Below are positions 1 through 9,168 of a stretch of DNA of 64,000 bases, in pieces. The position numbers were made by a program, and so were the translations under genes. This DNA is from JBCCJA01 sp039045975 (lineage in GTDB: Bacteria; Planctomycetota; Planctomycetia; Planctomycetales; Planctomycetaceae), in assembly GCA_039045975.1 (NCBI GenBank), contig JBCCJA010000002.1, forward strand, positions 62,001 to 126,000, written 5' to 3'. How positions within the stretch are numbered: the stretch's first letter is position 1; every line of letters begins with the position of its first letter. The notes below the pieces were generated by a model, which was given only the letters and a program-made list of their open reading frames with translations, did no database searches and had not been told where the DNA came from.

Positions 1-1235
1 TCGTCAATCTGCGGGAGGTAGAGCGAGTCGATGCCGTCTCTACGGCCGAGGCCGAGGGCGGCGAGGCGGCGATCATCTTCACCAGCGGCAGCACCGGCCC
101 GGCGAAGGGCGTGCTCTACGAGCACCGGATGTTCGCCGCCCAGGTGCGGATGATCCGCGACGAGTACGACATCCGCCCCGGCACACGCGACCTGCCCTGC
201 TTCCCGCTGTTCGGCCTGTTCAACGTCGGCATGGGCGTCACGAGCGTGATCCCGCCGATCGACATGGCGAAGCCGGCGAAGGCCGATCCGGCCGTCATCG
301 TCGATACGGTCAATCGGTTCGGCTGCATCTCGGCGTACGCCTCCCCGGCGATCTGGCGGAACGTGACGCGGTACTGTCGGGACGGGAAGGGCGATATTAA
401 ACGTCTGCGGCAGGTCGTCTCGGCGGGCGCCCCCGTCCCGCCGGTCGCGATCCGACAATTGAGAGAGTGCCTGTCGGGCGACGCGGAAATTCACACGCCC
501 TACGGCGCGACCGAATGCCTGCCGATTTCGACGATCAGCGGCACCGAGATCGCGACGGAGACCGGCGACCGCACTGAACACGGCCACGGCACCTGTGTCG
601 GACGCATGTTCGACGGCGTCCAAATTAAAGTGATCGAACCGTTCGACGGACCGATCGGCAGCATCTCCGAAATTAAAGAATTGCTGACGGGCGAGATCGG
701 CGAGGTGATAATTAAGAGTCCGTCTGCGACACACGAGTACGTCGACCGCCCCGACGCGACGGCTGCGGCGAAGATCCCCAACGGGGACGGGTTTTGGCAC
801 CGCATGGGGGACATGGGCTACGTCGACGAAAGCGGGCGGTTGTGGTTTTGCGGGCGCAAGGCTCACGTCGTCCACATGGCCAACGGACCGCTTTATCCTG
901 TGATGGTCGAGGGCATCCTGGTGTCGGTCGCCGCCGAACGACGCGGTGATTGGACCCCGTTCCCTGTCGCCGGTCACGGTGCCGAAGGTGCGGCCACGGC
1001 GGTCGCCGTGCCCGGACCGGCGGCGCCCGGGTTCGGGCGGTTAGTCGTGCAGCAAAGCGTGGCACGCGACGCACGGCGGCAGGTCGAGAGGCTCGGCGCG
1101 ATCTTGCACGACACCGCGATACCGGTAGACGCACGGCACAACACGAAAGTTCGCAGGGAACTGCTCACTCTGTCGGCAGAGAAGCATCCCGGCCGAATCG
1201 AGCCCTTGAGCCTTAATTCGGACGCCGACGTATGA
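1..1235 (+). CDS. oleC: OleC-like AMP-binding enzyme (beta-lactone synthetase / acyl-CoA ligase family), 5' truncated
   Basis: The frame is open from base 3, so the N-terminus lies outside the window; about 410 residues are visible. The adenylate-forming P-loop TSGSTGPAKG is encoded at about 82-111, and the A5-type motif TPYGATE near 499-519. In olefin biosynthesis OleC uses ATP to turn a 2-alkyl-3-hydroxy acid into a beta-lactone. The stop overlaps the start of an OleD-like reductase (ATGA), which is how oleC and oleD usually sit, and this favours OleC over a generic fatty-acyl-CoA ligase. OleA and OleB would be expected upstream. The family is clear; the exact role is inferred from the neighbour. 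Confidence 0.85.
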   Translation, partial: VNLREVERVDAVSTAEAEGGEAAIIFTSGSTGPAKGVLYEHRMFAAQVRMIRDEYDIRPGTRDLPCFPLFGLFNVGMGVTSVIPPIDMAKPAKADPAVIVDTVNRFGCISAYASPAIWRNVTRYCRDGKGDIKRLRQVVSAGAPVPPVAIRQLRECLSGDAEIHTPYGATECLPISTISGTEIATETGDRTEHGHGTCVGRMFDGVQIKVIEPFDGPIGSISEIKELLTGEIGEVIIKSPSATHEYVDRPDATAAAKIPNGDGFWHRMGDMGYVDESGRLWFCGRKAHVVHMANGPLYPVMVEGILVSVAAERRGDWTPFPVAGHGAEGAATAVAVPGPAAPGFGRLVVQQSVARDARRQVERLGAILHDTAIPVDARHNTKVRRELLTLSAEKHPGRIEPLSLNSDADV

Positions 1236-2245
1236 CGACCCTCGTGACTGGCGGAGGCGGTTTTCTCGGTCGGGCGATCGTCGAACGCCTGCTCGACCGT
1301 GGTGACTGTGTCCGTGTCTTCGCCCGGGGCGACTATCCGTGGGTCGCCGAGCGGGGAGGCGAGCTCGTTCGCGGTGATCTTAAGGATCGGTCCGCGGTGA
1401 ACGCGGCTTGTGGCGGCGTCGGTGTCGTGCATCACGTCGCCGCGGTTCCGGGCGTTTGGGGGCCGCGGGAGTTTTATTTCGACAACAACGTCCTCGGCAC
1501 GCGGAACCTGCTGGAGGCGAGCCGTGACGCGGGTGTCCAGAAATTTGTTTTCACTTCATCGCCCAGCGTCGTCTTCGACGGATCCGACCACGTCGAGGCC
1601 GACGAGTCGTTGCCGTATCCCGAAAAATATCTGTGCCACTATCCCGAGACGAAAGCGCTCGCCGAGCGGGACGTTCTTGCCGCGAACGGGGCGGGCGGGC
1701 TCGCGACGACGGCGTTGAGGCCGCATTTAATTTTTGGCCCGCGTGACCCGCATTTGATCCCGCGGGTGATCGCTCGGGCGAAGGCGGGCCGGCTGCGGCG
1801 GGTCGGCGACGGGACGAATGTCGTCTCCGTCAGTTATGTCGAGAATGTGGCGCAGGCTCATTTGCAGGCGGCCGATCGGCTTATGCCCGGTGCGCCGCAC
1901 GCCGGGAAGGCCTACTTCATCAATGAGCCTGAACCGGTCGTGCTGTGGGAGTGGGTCGACGAGTTGCTGACGACGGCCGGGCTCGCGCCCCGCCGGCGCG
2001 CGCGTTCGGTCGCCGCCGCCGAACCGCTCGGGGCGGTGCTCGAAGGCGTCTGCGGCGTCTTACCGGGTCGACCCGAGCCGCCGATGACGCGTTTCGTCGC
2101 ACTACAACTCGGTAAGTCGCACAGCTATTCGGTCGCTGCCGCGGGCCGAGACTTCGGTTACGAGCCGGTCGTGCCGTTCGACGAGGCGATGCGTCGGCTC
2201 AAGCCGTGGCTGCAGGCCTGGGGGGCGGGCCGCGACGAGCCATGA
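1232..2245 (+). CDS. oleD: OleD-like NAD(P)-dependent epimerase/dehydratase (2-alkyl-3-oxoalkanoate reductase)
   Basis: A 337-residue extended short-chain dehydrogenase/reductase. The Rossmann motif TGGGGFLG is at residues 6-13, the catalytic serine region FTSSPS near 107-112, and the YxxxK pair is Tyr137/Lys141. Proteins of this type reduce 2-alkyl-3-keto acids in long-chain olefin synthesis, just before the OleC step. The ATG overlaps the upstream stop by four bases, so the two are translationally coupled. A 3-beta-hydroxysteroid dehydrogenase label would describe the same fold; the OleC neighbour decides for OleD. The next gene converges on it after only two bases. Confidence 0.83.
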   Translation: MTTLVTGGGGFLGRAIVERLLDRGDCVRVFARGDYPWVAERGGELVRGDLKDRSAVNAACGGVGVVHHVAAVPGVWGPREFYFDNNVLGTRNLLEASRDAGVQKFVFTSSPSVVFDGSDHVEADESLPYPEKYLCHYPETKALAERDVLAANGAGGLATTALRPHLIFGPRDPHLIPRVIARAKAGRLRRVGDGTNVVSVSYVENVAQAHLQAADRLMPGAPHAGKAYFINEPEPVVLWEWVDELLTTAGLAPRRRARSVAAAEPLGAVLEGVCGVLPGRPEPPMTRFVALQLGKSHSYSVAAAGRDFGYEPVVPFDEAMRRLKPWLQAWGAGRDEP

Positions 2246-2247
2246 AC

Positions 2248-3249
2248 TTAACCCGCCGCGGCCTGCATCGCGGCCGCGACTTCGGGCACGACTTTGTCGG
2301 GCGGGCCGTCGACAACGGCTCCGGCGGCCAAGCGGTGCCCGCCGCCGCCGAACTTTTCGGCGACCGACGCGACGTCGACCGGCTCGCGGCCGCGGAGACT
2401 GAGCTTGGTCGAACCGTTCCCCTGTTCGACGGCCATGAACGCGGCCCGGACGCCGTCGATCGCGAGGCATTCGTTGACGAGGTTTTCCGTGTCGGACTGC
2501 TTCGCGCCGGTCTCGGTGAAGTCGGCCCGCGTCGCGACGGCGTAGGCGATCCTGCCGTCGTCGGAGACGGCGATGCGTCCCAATGCCCGGCCGACGAGCC
2601 GCATCCGGGCCTCGCTGCGGCGTTCGTAAAGCTGCCGATAAATCTCGGTCTGGTCGGCCCCGAGCCGCATCAGGCGGGCCGCGAATTCGACCGTTTCCGG
2701 CCGGGTCGAGGGGAAGCGGAACCAGCCGGTGTCGGTCGCGATCGCGGCGTACAGCGGCGTCGCGGCCTCGGGCGGCAGGTCCCAGCCGACGGCGTCGGCG
2801 AAGCGGATTACGAGGCTGCCGGTCGCGTCGGCGGTCGGGTCTTTGAACTCTTCGGCGTCGAGGCTGTCGCTGCTGACGTGGTGGTCGAGGACGACCTTCT
2901 TGGCCGAAGTCCGCTTCAGCGTCTTGCCGACCTCGCCGAGCTGGGCCCAGGCGCTCGTGTCGAGCACGACGTGCACGTCGCAATCCTCGACGCGGTCGGC
3001 GTCGATCGTGCGGCCGTAGACCTCGGCCCGTCCGGTCGGGTCGAGGAAGCCGAGATTTTCCGGGGCCGCGGAGGGGTTCACGATCGTGACGCGTTTCCCG
3101 CGGGCCTCGAGCAACGCGGCCAAGCCGAGGGCGGAACCGAGGGCGTCGGCGTCCGGACGGGCGTGACTGGTCAGGACGAGGCGGTCGGCCCCGTCGAGGA
3201 TCGCGGCGAGCCGCAACCAGTCGATCGGCGGCACGGGACTGTTATTCAT
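2248..3249 (-). CDS. nrnA: Bifunctional oligoribonuclease / PAP phosphatase (NrnA-type DHH phosphoesterase)
   Basis: A 333-residue DHH/DHHA1 protein. Motif I is SHARPDADALGS (His29, Asp33, Asp35), the DHH motif is LDHHVS (Asp122, His123, His124), and the C-terminal DHHA1 glycine motif GGGGHRLAAG begins near residue 301. NrnA degrades short RNA oligonucleotides and 3'-phosphoadenosine 5'-phosphate in the cytoplasm. All the metal ligands I can recognise are present and the length is normal. Its start overlaps the end of ribF by eight bases, so the two are co-transcribed. Confidence 0.92.
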   Translation of the reverse strand: MNNSPVPPIDWLRLAAILDGADRLVLTSHARPDADALGSALGLAALLEARGKRVTIVNPSAAPENLGFLDPTGRAEVYGRTIDADRVEDCDVHVVLDTSAWAQLGEVGKTLKRTSAKKVVLDHHVSSDSLDAEEFKDPTADATGSLVIRFADAVGWDLPPEAATPLYAAIATDTGWFRFPSTRPETVEFAARLMRLGADQTEIYRQLYERRSEARMRLVGRALGRIAVSDDGRIAYAVATRADFTETGAKQSDTENLVNECLAIDGVRAAFMAVEQGNGSTKLSLRGREPVDVASVAEKFGGGGHRLAAGAVVDGPPDKVVPEVAAAMQAAAG

Positions 3250-4195
3250 CGGTCGGTGTCTCCGCGGCGGCGGAAGGCGTCATCGCGGCGTGGACGGCTT
3301 TCGCGCGGTCGATGTCGTTCCGGAGCTGCGCCGCGAGCGCCTCTGGCGAGTCGAAACGGACCGTGCCGCGGAGCCTTTCGAGGAAGGTGACGGTCAGCTC
3401 CCGGCCGTACAGATCGCCGTCGAAACCGACGAGGTGGGCCTCGACGGTCGGTGTCGCGGCCGCGAATGTCGCGTTCGTGCCGATGTGGACCGCGGCGGCG
3501 AACGAGTCGTCATCAACGCGGGCCTCGCCGGCGTAAACGCCTTCGGCGGGGACGAGCGTCTCGATCTGGTCGAGGTTCGCGGTCGGGAAGCCGAGCACGC
3601 GTCCGCGGGCGGCGCCGCGGACGACGACGCCGGTGACCTCGTGCGGCCGGCCGAGGAGGGCAGCGGCGGCGTCGACGACGCCGTCGGCGAGCAGCCCGCG
3701 GACCCGCGTCGAGGAGACCATCTCGCCGCCGGCGGCGGCGGGGGGGATGATTTCGCTGCCGATGTCGGCGGCGTCGGCGAGCGTGCGGAGCAGTTCCACG
3801 TCGCCCGCCCGGGCCTTCCCGAAGCGGAAGTTCGGGCCCTCGACGACGGCCTTCGCGTCGAGCCGGCCGACGATCACGTCGTCGAAAAACTGCTCCGGGG
3901 TTAGTGCGAGCACGTCGTGCGTGACCGGGTAGGCGACGACCTCGTCGGCTCCTGCGTCGTGGAGCAGCTCGGCGCGACGCGACAGCGTAGTCAGTCGCGG
4001 CGGGGTCTTTTCGGGCCGGAGTAGCGCGACCGGCGGCGGGTCGAAGGTGATCGCGACCGCCGGCACGCGGTGCTCTGCCGCGACGTCCGCCAGCCGACCG
4101 ATCATCGCGCGATGACCGAGGTGGACGCCGTCGAAATTGCCGATCGTGATCACCCCGCCGCGGCAGTCGGGCCGATCGGTGCGGTGCAGCGGCAT
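3242..4195 (-). CDS. ribF: Bifunctional riboflavin kinase / FAD synthetase
   Basis: 317 residues from the chosen ATG. The N-terminal nucleotidyltransferase motif ITIGNFDGVHLGH is at residues 16-28, followed by the FRFGKARAGD loop; the C-terminal flavokinase domain has GRVLGFPTANL and EGVYAG. It converts riboflavin to FMN and then FAD. The open frame extends 63 codons further upstream, but that stretch is Arg/Pro-rich, overlaps the divergent gene at 4297 and would push the GNFDGVH motif abnormally far in, so I start at 4195. It lies upstream of nrnA and overlaps it. Confidence 0.93.
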   Translation of the reverse strand: MPLHRTDRPDCRGGVITIGNFDGVHLGHRAMIGRLADVAAEHRVPAVAITFDPPPVALLRPEKTPPRLTTLSRRAELLHDAGADEVVAYPVTHDVLALTPEQFFDDVIVGRLDAKAVVEGPNFRFGKARAGDVELLRTLADAADIGSEIIPPAAAGGEMVSSTRVRGLLADGVVDAAAALLGRPHEVTGVVVRGAARGRVLGFPTANLDQIETLVPAEGVYAGEARVDDDSFAAAVHIGTNATFAAATPTVEAHLVGFDGDLYGRELTVTFLERLRGTVRFDSPEALAAQLRNDIDRAKAVHAAMTPSAAAETPTDE

Positions 4196-4296
4196 GCGGG
4201 ACGACTCGGATCGCGGCGGGGAGGGAGGCCGACGGCGAAATGGTAGACGGTGGGCGGTAAGGTCTCCAAGACGACCCCGACGAGCCGGCCGACGCG

Positions 4297-5208
4297 ATGC
4301 AAGCCCCCGGAAACCGACGCGTGTACTACCGGACGCCCGCGGCGGACGAGGCGGCAACGTTTGCGGGAAACCTTCCGGAATCAATGGCAGGGCACGTCGT
4401 TCCTTGGCGGGGAGACCTCGCCGCGGCTTCCGGGGGGGAACCGACCGCGGCCGACGTCGTCCTGTTCGGCACGGTGCCGCCGGGCGAGTGGCTGGGGACG
4501 GCCGTCGCCGAGTTCGACGGGGCGGATTCCCCCACGGTCTTTTTCCCGACCGACGCCACGCCCGCCCACGAGATCACGTTCTACCGAGAGACCCCGGCCC
4601 CGATCGCGATGGCGGCGGCCGCGATCGAGCGGCACGGCGTCTTCGCGGCCCGCGGTGACGTGACGTCGACGCTGGCGACCGCGGCAGACCGGATCGCGGC
4701 CGTCTGCGACCGCGAGGCAGACTCGGACTGTGAGGCCGATCCGCTCGTCGTCGGGCCGCTGCTCGTCGTCGGGGCGACGCGTGACGCGACGCTGCCCGGA
4801 CTAGGTGCCGGCGGCGAGGACGACGCTTCCGTCGACGACGCGATCGACCGCCTCGGTCCGCCCGCGTTCGTTCGTGCCGGGCTGTCGCTGGTGCGGGGCG
4901 ATCTCGATACGGCCCACGCGATCACACAGGCCCACGAGGGCAATCCGACGGCCGACTACCTGCACGCGATCGTCCACCGCCGCGAGGGCGACTACGGCAA
5001 TGCCGCCTATTGGTTCCGGCGGGCGCAGCGGCACCCGGTGCTCGCGAAGCTGGCCCGTGAGGGCGTCGCGACGGGCGAGCCGTTCGCGTTCCTCGACATC
5101 TGCCGCCGTCACGTCGACGACGGTTCGCCGCAAGAGCGGCTGGCCCGGGAGGCGCAGTGGGCGGAGCTACTGGCGCTGCTGACGTACACCGCGGGCGAGA
5201 CGGTCTGA
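4297..5208 (+). CDS. Conserved hypothetical protein with TPR-like C-terminus
   Basis: A 303-residue protein I cannot name. The first 160 or so residues are acidic and Ala-rich, with no motif I recognise. The last 100 (HAIVHRREGDYGNAAYWFRR, then LDICRRHVDDG and QWAELLALL) look like a small helical hairpin resembling a single TPR. I recall similar HRREGD-x-x-NA-x-YW-x-RR blocks in unannotated bacterial proteins. There is no signal peptide or membrane segment. It is divergent from ribF and upstream of rpsA on the same strand, but 211 bases separate it from the rpsA start, so shared transcription is uncertain. Confidence 0.7.
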   Translation: MQAPGNRRVYYRTPAADEAATFAGNLPESMAGHVVPWRGDLAAASGGEPTAADVVLFGTVPPGEWLGTAVAEFDGADSPTVFFPTDATPAHEITFYRETPAPIAMAAAAIERHGVFAARGDVTSTLATAADRIAAVCDREADSDCEADPLVVGPLLVVGATRDATLPGLGAGGEDDASVDDAIDRLGPPAFVRAGLSLVRGDLDTAHAITQAHEGNPTADYLHAIVHRREGDYGNAAYWFRRAQRHPVLAKLAREGVATGEPFAFLDICRRHVDDGSPQERLAREAQWAELLALLTYTAGETV

Positions 5209-5419
5209 GCGTCCGGCTAGCGGACTTTTCTTCGGTCGTCTACCTTCTTCGCTCCGAGGTCGCGGAGTAGATGGGACGTGCGTCCCACTCCGCCGCCGAA
5301 CGAACCCTAACCCCGGGTGACCCGGCGAATTCCCGCCGTCGTGTTTGACGGCCGCGTTCGGAGAGAACGCAGAAGGCGGGAACGGCTCGTCGCGTCCGAC
5401 CCACGCGAGGTACGACCAG

Positions 5420-7174
5420 ATGGTCGATCGTAATCTGTTCCGCGATTTTGACGTCGAAGACGAAGAACTCGTCGCCATGCTCGGCGACGACCAAGACTGG
5501 GAAATCCCGGACGAGGCGTACATCCAAAAAGCGGTCGACGTCGACGAGATCACGACCGGCACGGTCCTGCGGATCATGAGCGACGAGGTCCTCGTCGACA
5601 TCGGCTTCAAGTCCGAGGGCATCGTCCTGCTCGACGAGTGGGACGAGGAAGAGCGGGGCCCCGAGCCGGGCGACGAGGTCGAGGTGCTCCTCGAAGACGT
5701 CGCGGCCGAGGACGGCCTCGTGCTGCTCTCGAAGCGGAAGGCCGACCGCATCCGCGAGTGGGAGGCCGTCACCGCCAAGCACGGCGAGGGCGACACGGTC
5801 ATCGGCAAGGTGCTGCGGAAGATCAAGGGCGGGCTGCTGGTCGACATCGGCGTGAACGTGTTCCTGCCCGCCTCGCAGGTCGACATCCGCCGCCCGCCGG
5901 ACATCGGCCTCTGGGTCGATCAGGACATCGAGTGCCTGATCCTCAAGGTCGATGAAGCCCGCCGGAACATCGTCGTCAGCCGCCGCCGCCTGATCGAAGA
6001 GCGGCGTGCGAAAATGAAGGAAGAGCTGCTCACGAAGATCACCGAAGGCGACCGCGTGAAGGGCGTCGTCAAGAACATCGCCGACTTCGGCGCGTTCGTG
6101 GACCTCGGCGGCATCGACGGCCTGCTGCACATCACCGACATGAGCTGGGGCCGCATCGGGCACCCGACCGAGATGGTCAAGATCGATCAGGAACTGGAGG
6201 TCCAGATCCTGAACATCGACCGAGAGAACGAGAAGATCGCGCTCGGCCTGAAACAGATGTTCCCGAGCCCGTGGGACAACGTCGAGACGAAGTACCCGGT
6301 CGGCACGAAGGTCAAAGGCGAGGTCGTCAACGTCATGCCCTATGGGGCGTTCGTGAAGCTCGAGGACGGCATCGAAGGCCTCGTGCACATCTCCGAGATG
6401 TCGTGGACGAAGCGGATCAACCACCCGACCGAGCTGGTCAACATCGGTGACGACGTCGAGATCGTCGTTCTGGGCATCAACAACCAGAAGCAAGAAATCT
6501 CGCTCGGGATGAAGCAGACGCAGCCGAACCCGTGGGACGCCGTCGCGGCCGACTACCCGGTCGGCAAGACGGTCACCGGCGTCGTCCGGAACCTGACGAA
6601 CTACGGCGCGTTCATCGAGCTGCAGGAGGGCGTCGACGGCCTCCTGCACGTCTCTGACATGTCGTGGACGCGGAAGCTGTCGCACGCGAACGAGATGCTC
6701 GAAAAGGGTCAGGAACTGACCTGCGAGATCCTCTCGGTCGACGAAGACCGCCGCCGCATCGCCCTCGGCCTGAAGCAGCTCGACCACGACCCGTGGAGCA
6801 CCGACATCCCCGGACGCTTCAAGCCGGGCGACATCGTGAAGGGTAAGGTGACGAAGATCACCAACTTCGGCGTCTTCGTCGAACTCGACGAGGAACTCGA
6901 AGGCCTGCTGCACGTCTCGGAGCTCGCCGAGGGCGAGGTCGAGAACGCCGAGGATCACGTCGCCGTCGATCAGGAGGTCGAGGTCAAGGTTCTCCGTGTC
7001 GACACCGAGGAACGCAAGATCGGCCTGTCGATGCGTCTGGACGCCCCGATCGAGGAACTGCAGGCGGCGGCCGAGGCCCGCGAGGCGAAGCCGGCCGGCG
7101 AACTGAAAGGCGGCATGGGCGACGGCGGCGGCCCGCTGTTCTCGATGGGCGGGGAGGGCGGCGACGCCGACTGA
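5420..7174 (+). CDS. rpsA: 30S ribosomal protein S1
   Basis: 584 residues with six consecutive S1 (OB-fold) domains at roughly 44-106, 122-189, 209-279, 294-366, 381-453 and 467-538. Domains 3-5 carry the near-identical GAF(V/I)-x-L and GLLH(I/V)-x-(D/E)MSW signatures. S1 binds mRNA leaders on the 30S subunit and helps initiation, which matters where leaders lack strong SD sites. I chose ATG 5420, nine bases after GAGG (5407-5410), over an in-frame TTG 75 bases upstream. The C-terminus is Gly/Ala-rich. A strong hairpin terminator follows. Confidence 0.96.
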   Translation: MVDRNLFRDFDVEDEELVAMLGDDQDWEIPDEAYIQKAVDVDEITTGTVLRIMSDEVLVDIGFKSEGIVLLDEWDEEERGPEPGDEVEVLLEDVAAEDGLVLLSKRKADRIREWEAVTAKHGEGDTVIGKVLRKIKGGLLVDIGVNVFLPASQVDIRRPPDIGLWVDQDIECLILKVDEARRNIVVSRRRLIEERRAKMKEELLTKITEGDRVKGVVKNIADFGAFVDLGGIDGLLHITDMSWGRIGHPTEMVKIDQELEVQILNIDRENEKIALGLKQMFPSPWDNVETKYPVGTKVKGEVVNVMPYGAFVKLEDGIEGLVHISEMSWTKRINHPTELVNIGDDVEIVVLGINNQKQEISLGMKQTQPNPWDAVAADYPVGKTVTGVVRNLTNYGAFIELQEGVDGLLHVSDMSWTRKLSHANEMLEKGQELTCEILSVDEDRRRIALGLKQLDHDPWSTDIPGRFKPGDIVKGKVTKITNFGVFVELDEELEGLLHVSELAEGEVENAEDHVAVDQEVEVKVLRVDTEERKIGLSMRLDAPIEELQAAAEAREAKPAGELKGGMGDGGGPLFSMGGEGGDAD

Positions 7175-7203
7175 GCGTGGCAGTCTTTATCGGACGAGGA
7201 ATG

Positions 7204-7235
7204 CCGCCGGCCGATATACGGCCGGCGGTTTTTAT
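7204..7235 (+). terminator. Rho-independent terminator of rpsA
   Basis: A perfect 10-bp stem (7204-7213 with 7219-7228), loop ATATA, followed by a TTTTT run. It begins 30 bases after the rpsA stop and is the clearest intrinsic terminator in the window. Confidence 0.9.
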
Positions 7236-7368
7236 TCGCAGGTCGGAAGTAAACCTTTCGACTCTATCCTCACCGATCAGGACGACCGCGGTCTTCCTGT
7301 CGGCGCCGATGATTCATCACGGTCGCAAAGCTCACAGGTCGTAAATCGGCTGATGTCAGTCAGACCGC

Positions 7369-9123
7369 TCACGACGCGGTCGGACGCTTCCGTCTAGAGG
7401 TCTTCCGCGTAATCGCATCGCTGGCGGTAGGTTCAGTCTTTGTGACCAATTCCGCGACTGCTCCGTTTTCTTCCGGCGTTTGCTTCTTCTCGGTCGCCGA
7501 TTCCTCGGCCAATTTCACCAGCGTTTCCGGCAGTTCCACGCCGCCGATATCTTTAAGCACCGATAACATCGGCGGCAGCGTGCTCGACATGCTGCGGAGG
7601 AAGTTCGCGGTCGAACTGTCGCCGTTCTGGCCGCCGCCTTCCCAGACGACGACCTTGTCGAATTCGATATTGCTGATCGCCTCGGCCGACGCGCGGGCCA
7701 GCTCGTCGAGGTGCTCCAAGAGCATCATCTGGAACGCGTCCTGAGCCGAGCCGCAGGCTTCGATGATCTCTTTCAGGCCGCGGCCCTTTTGGGCGAGCAG
7801 CTCGTACTGGCCACGGGCTTCGGCATCGAGTTTCGCGAAGATCGCGGCGGCTTCGGCCTCGGCTTCGAGTTTCTTCTTCGCGGCCTGAGCTTCGGCTTCG
7901 ACGATCGTGCGGGCCTTCTCGGCTTTCGCCGGGGCTTCCAATTCGGCCCGGCGTTCGGCTTCGACTTTCTCGGCCTCGGCGAGAGCGGCTTTGGCCTGGG
8001 CCAGGTTCTGGGCTTCTTCGACGGCGGCCTCGGCTTCGCGTTTGCGGGTTTCGCCGAGTTCGTACGCGGCCGACCGCTTCACGAGCAGTTCGGCTTTGGC
8101 GTCGGCGATTTTGGCTTCCGACTCGGTCTCGCCGCCGACGGCGACCGCTTCGGCTTCCGCGACACGGACCCGCTGCTGTTGGGCCGCGTCGGCCTCGCCC
8201 GCTTTGGCGAGCGCCTCGGCCTCGGCGACTTTGATGCGTTTCTCCCGCTCGGCCGCGGCGACGGCGGCTTCTCGTTCGAACTCGGCCTGCCGCTGGCCGA
8301 TGCGCTCGTCCCGTTCGAGTTCGGCGATGCGGACGGCCTTTTCGCGGTCGGCCTCGCGGACGCCGATCTCCTGCAGTTTTCGGGCGTCGGCGACCTCGAC
8401 GAGTTTCGCCCGCTCGGCGTCGGCGACGCGGACCTCGCCGAGCCGTTCCTGGTCGGCCACGTCGCCGCGGGCCTTCTGCACGGCTTCCGAGGCCGCCTTC
8501 CGCCCGATCGCCTCGATATAACCCGACTCGTCGGTGATGTCCGTGATATTGACATTAATTAAGACCAGCCCGATCTTCTGAAGCTCCGGTTCGAGCGAAT
8601 TTTGAATATTGGTCAGAAACTGTTCGCGGTCGCGGTTGATGTCTTCGATCGCCATCGACGCGATCACCTGCCTCAGCTGGCCGAAAATTATATCTTCGGC
8701 CTGGGCCTTGATGTCGCCGGTGTTGAGCCCCAGCAGGCGGATCGCTGCGTTCTGCATGACCGACGGCTCGGTACCGATCGCGACCGTGAAGACCGACGGT
8801 ACGTTGACGCGGATATTTTCCGAGGAGAGCGCGTCTCGCAGCGGTACGGCGATCTGGATCGGCTCCAGGCTGAGATAGTCGTAATCTTGAATGACCGGCC
8901 AAATGAACTTGCCGCCGCCGTGGACGCACTTGGCCGAACGGTCGCCGCCGATGCGGCCGTAGATCACCAGCACCGCGTTACTCGGGCACCGCCGGTAACG
9001 CTTGATGACGAACATCCCGACCGACAGGACGACAAGGAAGATGATCACGCCGGCGACGACGCCGGTACTCGCGAGGTCGAACAGGTCGGCGATAGGCGGG
9101 ACGACGAGCTTGGCGGAAATCAT
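7369..9123 (-). CDS. Flotillin family (SPFH) membrane scaffold protein, YqiK-like
   Basis: 584 residues. One membrane segment (about 20-42, GVVAGVIIFLVVLSVGMFVI) is followed by a basic KRYRR and an SPFH/band-7 domain (about 55-245). A long Ala/Glu/Lys-rich coiled coil with repeated EAEA and VAEAEA blocks follows (about 215-455), then a C-terminal tail. Flotillins oligomerise at the inner membrane and mark ordered lipid domains. The gene upstream encodes an NfeD/YqiJ-like OB-fold membrane protein, the usual partner, as in E. coli yqiJ-yqiK. Size and partner fit YqiK better than the shorter FloA. It converges with rpsA. Confidence 0.9.
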   Translation of the reverse strand: MISAKLVVPPIADLFDLASTGVVAGVIIFLVVLSVGMFVIKRYRRCPSNAVLVIYGRIGGDRSAKCVHGGGKFIWPVIQDYDYLSLEPIQIAVPLRDALSSENIRVNVPSVFTVAIGTEPSVMQNAAIRLLGLNTGDIKAQAEDIIFGQLRQVIASMAIEDINRDREQFLTNIQNSLEPELQKIGLVLINVNITDITDESGYIEAIGRKAASEAVQKARGDVADQERLGEVRVADAERAKLVEVADARKLQEIGVREADREKAVRIAELERDERIGQRQAEFEREAAVAAAEREKRIKVAEAEALAKAGEADAAQQQRVRVAEAEAVAVGGETESEAKIADAKAELLVKRSAAYELGETRKREAEAAVEEAQNLAQAKAALAEAEKVEAERRAELEAPAKAEKARTIVEAEAQAAKKKLEAEAEAAAIFAKLDAEARGQYELLAQKGRGLKEIIEACGSAQDAFQMMLLEHLDELARASAEAISNIEFDKVVVWEGGGQNGDSSTANFLRSMSSTLPPMLSVLKDIGGVELPETLVKLAEESATEKKQTPEENGAVAELVTKTEPTASDAITRKTSRRKRPTAS

Positions 9124-9168
9124 CGGAGCGGCTTTCGAGTGTGTGTGCGGCGAAGTGCGGACTGGGCG

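Noticed and set aside
5240..6958. 572-residue open frame antisense to rpsA
   Set aside because: Asp/Val/Leu/Arg-rich shadow of the S1 repeats with no domain; the opposite strand is clearly rpsA.
7711..8562. Gly/Phe-rich frame on the plus strand
   Set aside because: Mirror of the Ala/Glu coiled coil of the flotillin gene; the repeat look comes from that.
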